This document shows, one piece after another, positions 60,192-64,000 of a stretch of 64,000 bases of DNA. The stretch comes from Halorubrum rubrum (lineage in GTDB: Archaea > Halobacteriota > Halobacteria > Halobacteriales > Haloferacaceae). Position 1 is the first letter of the stretch. The number at the start of each line of letters is the position of its first letter. The position numbers were made by a program, and so were the translations under genes. The DNA lies in contig NZ_JANHDM010000010.1 of NCBI RefSeq assembly GCF_024494685.1, forward strand, positions 78,358 through 142,357, read 5' to 3'. The notes under the pieces are model-generated. The model had not been told where the DNA came from. It was given only the letters and a program-made list of their open reading frames with translations, and made no database searches.

Positions 60192-60643
60192 GTCGTATCT
60201 CACCTGTGTTCACACACCCCCGCGCCCGGACGGCCGGGCCGGAAGTGTTGGCTATCCCATGCGGGGGGAGGTACTTCGTTATGAGATCCTCGACATGTTC
60301 CCGAGACGGCCTCGTCGGATCTCAGGGGGCGGCTCGATGCGACACGAGCGCCCCTCGTCGCCGCCGACGATCCGAGCCTGAACGGTTCAGACCCTCCTCT
60401 CGGACCTCACAGGCCGGTTCTCGATCGAATCGGGCACGTCCTGAAGATCCGTAAGGGGTCGTTATACACGGACGTATGTTCTCCCGGAAACCGACGAGGG
60501 ATCCCTTCTCCTCTCAAGTCAACCGTATTAACAGATTAAGTATCCAACTGCTTTATGTCATTACCTCGCACACAAAACAAGCGAAACCTGCCGGATACCG
60601 GACGGGGGAGCGCCGGTCGCCGGTCACGGAGGGTCCCGAACAC
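60192..60643. other. Gene-free divergent control region of the surface locus
   Basis: These ~450 bases separate the divergent DUF1102-like genes and the HTH gene. The part near 60515-60560 is AT-rich, with cgtattaacagattaagtat and tgctttatgtc, both TATA-like, 85-125 bases before the ATG at 60644. This suggests a transcript with an unusual leader of about 60-90 bases, or a regulatory site. No RNA gene, repeat or convincing ORF was seen. Confidence 0.5.
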
Positions 60644-61228
60644 ATGCTATCCGCCATCGCGACACGAGGGGAATGGAATTCGGACGGGGGTGAACTGTCT
60701 CAAGACGAAGTATTCGACGTGCTCTCGAACCGACGCCGACGGTTCGTCATCCACGCGCTCAAGCGCAGCGAGGACCCGATCGAGGTGTCGGAACTCTCCA
60801 CGCACGTCACCGCGTGGGAGCTCGACGTCGACCCGGAGGAGGTCGAGTACGAGGACCGGCGCAACGTGTACAGCACGCTCCAGCGCACCCACCTGCCGAA
60901 ACTGGAGGAGAAGGACATCGTCACCGTCGACGACGAGAACCTCGTCAGGGCCACGCCCGCCCTGCGAAACCTCGACATCTACGTCGAAGTCCTCGGAAGC
61001 AGGGAGATCCCGTGGAGCCTCTACTACGTCGGGCTCGCGGGCGTCGCCGCCGCGCTGCTGCTCGCGGTCGCGACCGGCACGCCGGGGTTCGCCGCGTTCA
61101 CGCCGCTCGACGTCGGGGTGTTCACCGCCACCGCCTTCGGCGTCTCGTCGGTCGTCCACCACGTCGTCGGCCGCCGCGCCCGCCTCGGCAACACGGAGAA
61201 GCCGCCCGAACTCCGGAAGGTCGAGTGA
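60644..61228 (+). CDS. Membrane-anchored winged-HTH regulator (DUF7344-like)
   Basis: This 194-residue protein has an N-terminal winged helix (DEVFDVLSNRRRRFVIHALK, residues ~20-40; recognition segment in VYSTLQRTHLPKLEEKDIVT). Two membrane helices form the C-terminus (YYVGLAGVAAALLLAVATG and VGVFTATAFGVSSVVHHVV). Such ArsR-like regulators with membrane tails are a haloarchaeal speciality; the family number is from memory. The next gene starts 12 bases later and encodes a secreted protein, and the divergent DUF1102 genes lie upstream. It is a candidate regulator of this surface locus. Its signal is unknown. Confidence 0.82.
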   Translation: MLSAIATRGEWNSDGGELSQDEVFDVLSNRRRRFVIHALKRSEDPIEVSELSTHVTAWELDVDPEEVEYEDRRNVYSTLQRTHLPKLEEKDIVTVDDENLVRATPALRNLDIYVEVLGSREIPWSLYYVGLAGVAAALLLAVATGTPGFAAFTPLDVGVFTATAFGVSSVVHHVVGRRARLGNTEKPPELRKVE

Positions 61229-61240
61229 CTCGCCCCACGA

Positions 61241-61705
61241 ATGAGCACCACCACCCGAACGCCGCCGGCCCGCGTGAGCGCGCTGCGTACCCTGAGCATC
61301 GTGCTCGCGTTCGCGGCGGCGGTCGGGCTGGTGTTCGGCACCGCCGGCTTCTCGGCGATGGAGGCCGACCGCGGGCTCGCCGTCAACGTGACCGACGACG
61401 AGAGCGCGTACCTCGGCTACGAGATGACCGCCGAGACCGAAACGGCCAACAACTCCACTACCGCCACCGCCGAGGCGGCGTACCACAATCAGTTCAGCGG
61501 CGAACTCACGCTCGACGTCACGGTCGAGGTCGACGGACAGGATCGTGAGAACGCGAGCGTCACGCTCACGCAGGGAGAGGCAGAACGGATCGGGGTCACG
61601 GAGTCCTGTTCGTCCGGCGAGACGGTCCATTTCACGTTCGTGGCGACCGGAAACGGCTCGGGGGTCAACGTCTCGCTGGAACGCGCCCACTCCGTGACCT
61701 GTTAG
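61241..61705 (+). CDS. Secreted small protein of the surface locus
   Basis: This 154-residue exported protein has a basic N-terminus, a hydrophobic signal (LSIVLAFAAAVGLVFGTAGF) and then SAMEADRGLAVNVTDDESAY. That junction parallels the TGAF-AEV-IEVVDD pattern of the DUF1102-like proteins across the control region. The mature part is Thr/Asn-rich with several N-glycosylation sequons (NNST, NAS, NGS, NVS). It ends ERAHSVTC with two late Cys residues (Cys near 127 and the C-terminus). It is 12 bases after the HTH gene, so co-transcribed. Likely a surface-exposed beta protein. Confidence 0.75.
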   Translation: MSTTTRTPPARVSALRTLSIVLAFAAAVGLVFGTAGFSAMEADRGLAVNVTDDESAYLGYEMTAETETANNSTTATAEAAYHNQFSGELTLDVTVEVDGQDRENASVTLTQGEAERIGVTESCSSGETVHFTFVATGNGSGVNVSLERAHSVTC

Positions 61706-61851
61706 TACTGAACGATTCCGTGAACTCGCCCGCTGTGAACGACACCGCATCCGTCGACGCGAGCGGATCCACGGTCACGGCGTGAGGCTCGTCGCTTCTC
61801 GAACCGCTCTCGTCTCCGAATCCGCCGGCGGCGACTATCCTCCTCCGACAC

Positions 61852-63102
61852 TCAGAGTTCGATCCGCGCCCCCAACGCCGGCGCGCTCGCGTCGAACCCC
61901 TCCTCCCGCAGGTCCTCGGAGAACGCTACACACCGGTCGCCGTGGTTCACGAGCACCCGCGCGTCGCGATAGTCGTCCAGAAACGACTCCAATCCCTCGC
62001 GGTCCGCGTGCGCGGAGAAGTCGAAGGAGTCCACCCGCGCGCTCACCGGGCGGACCCGCCCGTTCAGCTCCATCCGGCCGCGCTCCTGTAGCTCCCGGCC
62101 GGGCGTCCCCTCGACCTGGTAGCCCGTCAGCGTCACCGCGTTCGTCGGGTTCGTCCGGATCGCCGGGAGGTACGAGCGGACCGGCCCGCCGGCGAGCATC
62201 CCGCTCGTGGTGATCACGAGGGCGTTGTCGGCGGCGATCCGCTCACGCTGGCCGTCCCGCCCCGTCACGAACCGCGCCGCCCCCTTCGCCCGCCGGAGCG
62301 CCTCGGGATCGCGGAGGAACTCCGGGTGCCGCCGGAGCAGCCGCGTCACCTCCGTGCCCATCCCGTCGACGTACGGCGTCAGGTCGTTCGCGGCGGCGAC
62401 GAGCATGAGCTCCTGGGTCCGGCCGATCGCGAACGCGGGCGCGACGACGGTGCCCCCCTCCCAGATCGTCGTCCGCACGCGGTCCGCCCAGCGCGCCTCG
62501 ACCGCGGCGCGCTCCTCGTGGCTCACGTCGGCGTAGGTCGACTCGCAGATCACGATATCGGCGTCGGGTCGCGCCGTCGTCCCCGACACCAGCCGCTGGT
62601 CGTCGGTGTGGAAGTCGCCGGTGTACAGAAGCCGGGTGTCGCCGTCGTCGACGAGCACGTGCGCCGATCCGGGGACGTGACCCGCGTTGCGAAGCGTCAC
62701 TTCGTATCCGCCGCCGTCGACCCCGCCCGCGACCGGGAACGACTCGCCGTAGCCGTGGCGCACCTCCGCCTCGCCGAGGCGGGCGACGTGCTCCTCGGAG
62801 AACGGACACAGCGGACTGTTCCCGTGGAGCTTCAGCGTGTCGCGCGCGAGGACCCGCGCGAGGTCGGCGGTCGGCGGCGTCCAGTGGATCGGCGGCCGCC
62901 GGTCGCCCTTCAGAAGCGCCGGCACCGCGCCGACGTGGTCGAGGTGGCCGTGCGAGACCACGACCGCGTCGGGCTCGGGGTCGCGGACCGGGTACCGCGG
63001 CGGGTCGGCCGTCAACAGACCGTAGTCGAGAAGCAGCGAGCCGTCGACGAGGACCGCGCTCCGGCCGACCTCGCGGGCCCCGCCGAGGAACTCGACGTCC
63101 AT
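61852..63102 (-). CDS. Beta-CASP MBL-fold RNase/exonuclease (CPSF-like)
   Basis: This 416-residue nuclease has the metallo-beta-lactamase site VVSHGHLDHVGAVP, GHVPGSAHVLV and LLYTGDFHTDD. The beta-CASP cap has VVAPAFAIGRTQELML, GYQVEGTPGRELQ and SFDFSAHADREGL. It lacks the N-terminal KH domains of archaeal CPSF1/FttA, so it is the shorter type (CPSF2/RNase J-like or mRNA 3'-end processing exonuclease). It would process or degrade RNA 5'-to-3' or cleave ends. The start at 63102 begins MDVEFLGGAREVGRS, the family start. It lies 23 bases after the DUF998 gene on the same strand. Confidence 0.92.
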   Translation of the reverse strand: MDVEFLGGAREVGRSAVLVDGSLLLDYGLLTADPPRYPVRDPEPDAVVVSHGHLDHVGAVPALLKGDRRPPIHWTPPTADLARVLARDTLKLHGNSPLCPFSEEHVARLGEAEVRHGYGESFPVAGGVDGGGYEVTLRNAGHVPGSAHVLVDDGDTRLLYTGDFHTDDQRLVSGTTARPDADIVICESTYADVSHEERAAVEARWADRVRTTIWEGGTVVAPAFAIGRTQELMLVAAANDLTPYVDGMGTEVTRLLRRHPEFLRDPEALRRAKGAARFVTGRDGQRERIAADNALVITTSGMLAGGPVRSYLPAIRTNPTNAVTLTGYQVEGTPGRELQERGRMELNGRVRPVSARVDSFDFSAHADREGLESFLDDYRDARVLVNHGDRCVAFSEDLREEGFDASAPALGARIEL

Positions 63103-63125
63103 GGCCACCGTAGCCCGCGACCGGC

Positions 63126-63776
63126 TTAGTGTCCGTCGGTCCCGTCGCCGCGATCTCGGACGGAGAGCCGGCGGACCACCGGCAGGGGGCCGACGAGCCA
63201 CACCCACGCCGCGAGCATGAGCGCGCCCGACAGCTCCGGCAGCGCGAGCCCCGTCACCGGCCAGACCCCCGCGAGGAACGTCGCCCAGACGGCGACGTGG
63301 ACCGGGACGAACGAGAGCGCGGTCCGGCCGGTTCGGCCGTCCCGCCGCGTCACCCCGTCGATCCCGAAGACGACCGTGACGAGCAGGTAGAACCCGACCG
63401 CCGCGGGCGCATGGAGCGGGTGCGTGAGGTCGAAGACGCCGACGCCGGCCATCGCGACCATCGCGAACGCGAAGACGATCGCCCGAAGTCGGCCCACGGC
63501 GCTCGACGCGCTCTCCCGCCCGCGGACCCACAGCCCGGCGGCGTAGCCGAGTCCAGCGAGCCCGCCGAGGATCAGCCCGCCGTTGAAGGCCGGGGCACTC
63601 CGGTCGCGGACGCCCAGGTCCGAGAGCGCGTCCGCCGTCCACGAGAACGTCGGATCGAGGAGGACCGCGAGGAGGATCCCGCCGAGCGCGGCGAGCGTCG
63701 CGACCGCGCCGAGGAGGCGCGCGGCGGTCGGGGACGGGCCCTCGACCGACTCGCCCGTCCGCCGATCGTCGTCCAT
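63126..63776 (-). CDS. DUF998 family membrane protein
   Basis: This 216-residue membrane protein has about six helices. SPTAARLLGAVATLAALGG opens it, followed by FSWTADALSDLGVRDRSAP, the DUF998 signature, and FDLTHPLHAPAAVGFYLLV. The family has no defined function. A gttttaacat element ~28 bases upstream supports the start at 63776. That promoter lies about 15-25 bases from the presumed left end of an insertion sequence. Confidence 0.88.
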   Translation of the reverse strand: MDDDRRTGESVEGPSPTAARLLGAVATLAALGGILLAVLLDPTFSWTADALSDLGVRDRSAPAFNGGLILGGLAGLGYAAGLWVRGRESASSAVGRLRAIVFAFAMVAMAGVGVFDLTHPLHAPAAVGFYLLVTVVFGIDGVTRRDGRTGRTALSFVPVHVAVWATFLAGVWPVTGLALPELSGALMLAAWVWLVGPLPVVRRLSVRDRGDGTDGH

Positions 63777-63826
63777 GGTCGAACTCCGGTCGACGGCATG
63801 TTAAAACTCGGTGCGGGGACGCGCGC

Positions 63827-63840
63827 GGTGTTAAGTTAAG
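63827..63840 (+). repeat. Candidate left end of an IS6-type insertion sequence
   Basis: The sequence ggtgttaagttaag, 23 bases before the transposase ATG, has the AT-rich character and position expected of an IS6-family terminal inverted repeat. The other end lies outside the window, so the repeat cannot be confirmed. Confidence 0.4.
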
Positions 63841-63862
63841 AAAGAGGCGGTCGGTAGTTCGA

Positions 63863-64000
63863 ATGTCCATGTTCGAATCCAACCGCCTCAGCGAGTCTAC
63901 CGAGTGGATCGACTTGGAATTTGTGGAGCGAGAGCGGACACCCCGCGAGATCATTGAAAAGGGTATTCGCCACCATCTTGCCGGTCTATCACTTTCGAAT
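63863..64000 (+). CDS. IS6-family transposase, N-terminal fragment (3' end outside window)
   Basis: The 46 visible codons read MSMFESNRLSESTEWIDLEF followed by VERERTPREIIEKGIRHHLA and GLSLSN. This matches the N-terminus of haloarchaeal IS6-type transposases (DWIDL.FVERERTP ... LHLAGLSLSN). The DDE catalytic domain is beyond the window. Codon use is less GC-rich than the flanking core genes, as expected of a mobile element. The ATG at 63869 is an alternative start. Completeness cannot be judged. Confidence 0.88.
   Translation, partial: MSMFESNRLSESTEWIDLEFVERERTPREIIEKGIRHHLAGLSLSN

Noticed and set aside
1..64000. tRNA, rRNA, SRP RNA, RNase P RNA or a CRISPR array
   Set aside because: I looked for cloverleaf-like intergenic segments, rRNA motifs and regularly spaced repeats and saw none. 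A tRNAscan/Infernal run would settle small RNAs.

Overview
The window is a stretch of haloarchaeal chromosome. It is very GC-rich and its proteins are strongly acidic. Most genes appear leaderless, with an AT-rich TATA-like box about 25-30 bases before the start codon. Many secreted proteins carry twin-arginine lipoprotein signals. The archaeal gene set (ribosomal L40e, Sec61-beta, aMBF1, RtcB with archease, class I HMG-CoA reductase, a FolC-FolP fusion) points to the Halorubrum/Haloferax side of the halophilic archaea; the genus is an inference. Most of the window is core genome. No rRNA, tRNA or CRISPR array was seen.

Layout. 1-5.6 kb: end of glyS, a dolichol kinase-like membrane protein, an M20 amidohydrolase, and a CPA2 antiporter with its KhtT-like regulator. 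5.7-9.1 kb: a small zinc-ribbon protein, a short RNase R, a diverged 350-bp repeat and a GAF histidine kinase. 9.2-14.6 kb: a large TIM-barrel lipoprotein and the glmS-glmU amino-sugar pair. 14.7-22.1 kb: FolC-FolP, a DHH phosphoesterase, thioredoxin reductase, threonine deaminase and a cyclotransferase-like protein. 22.3-27.9 kb: a second histidine kinase, a MATE exporter, L40e, thioredoxin, Sec61-beta and an SCO1/TlpA/CcdA cluster. 28-33.1 kb: pdxT-hisE, a 345-bp repeat, hisH and a phosphonate-type ABC transporter. 33.3-42 kb: family 4 uracil-DNA glycosylase, glycerate kinase, a membrane-fused sulfite-oxidase-like protein, DUF99, a small acidic protein, an MBL hydrolase, a SpoIIM-like membrane protein, two Hsp20 genes and a second identical copy of the 345-bp repeat. 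42.3-56.7 kb: a VTT membrane protein, aMBF1, two paralogous HD phosphohydrolases flanking a UspA gene, an amidohydrolase, thymidine kinase, rtcB interrupted by an intein, archease, DUF502, a GNAT acetyltransferase, HMG-CoA reductase, an inositol monophosphatase-like enzyme and a small conserved-looking ORF. 56.8-61.7 kb: a surface-protein locus. 61.8-64 kb: a beta-CASP nuclease, a DUF998 protein and the start of an IS6-type insertion sequence.

How the genes work together. glmS and glmU supply UDP-GlcNAc. FolC-FolP makes and polyglutamylates folate. Thioredoxin reductase, thioredoxin, TlpA, CcdA and SCO1 form a thiol-redox and metal-delivery set. RtcB and archease form the RNA ligation pair. 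HMG-CoA reductase and the dolichol kinase-like protein serve isoprenoid lipids.

Most worth a second look: (1) a structured 345-350-bp repeat present as two identical copies 12.8 kb apart plus one diverged inverted copy; (2) the 56.8-61.7 kb locus, where four secreted or anchored proteins share a signal-plus-first-strand pattern resembling TasA/camelysin-type fibre proteins beside a membrane-anchored HTH regulator; (3) an RtcB intein that splits the metal-ligand cysteine site and ends in Ser-Asn rather than His-Asn; (4) patches of exact nucleotide identity between the diverged HD paralogues, suggesting gene conversion.
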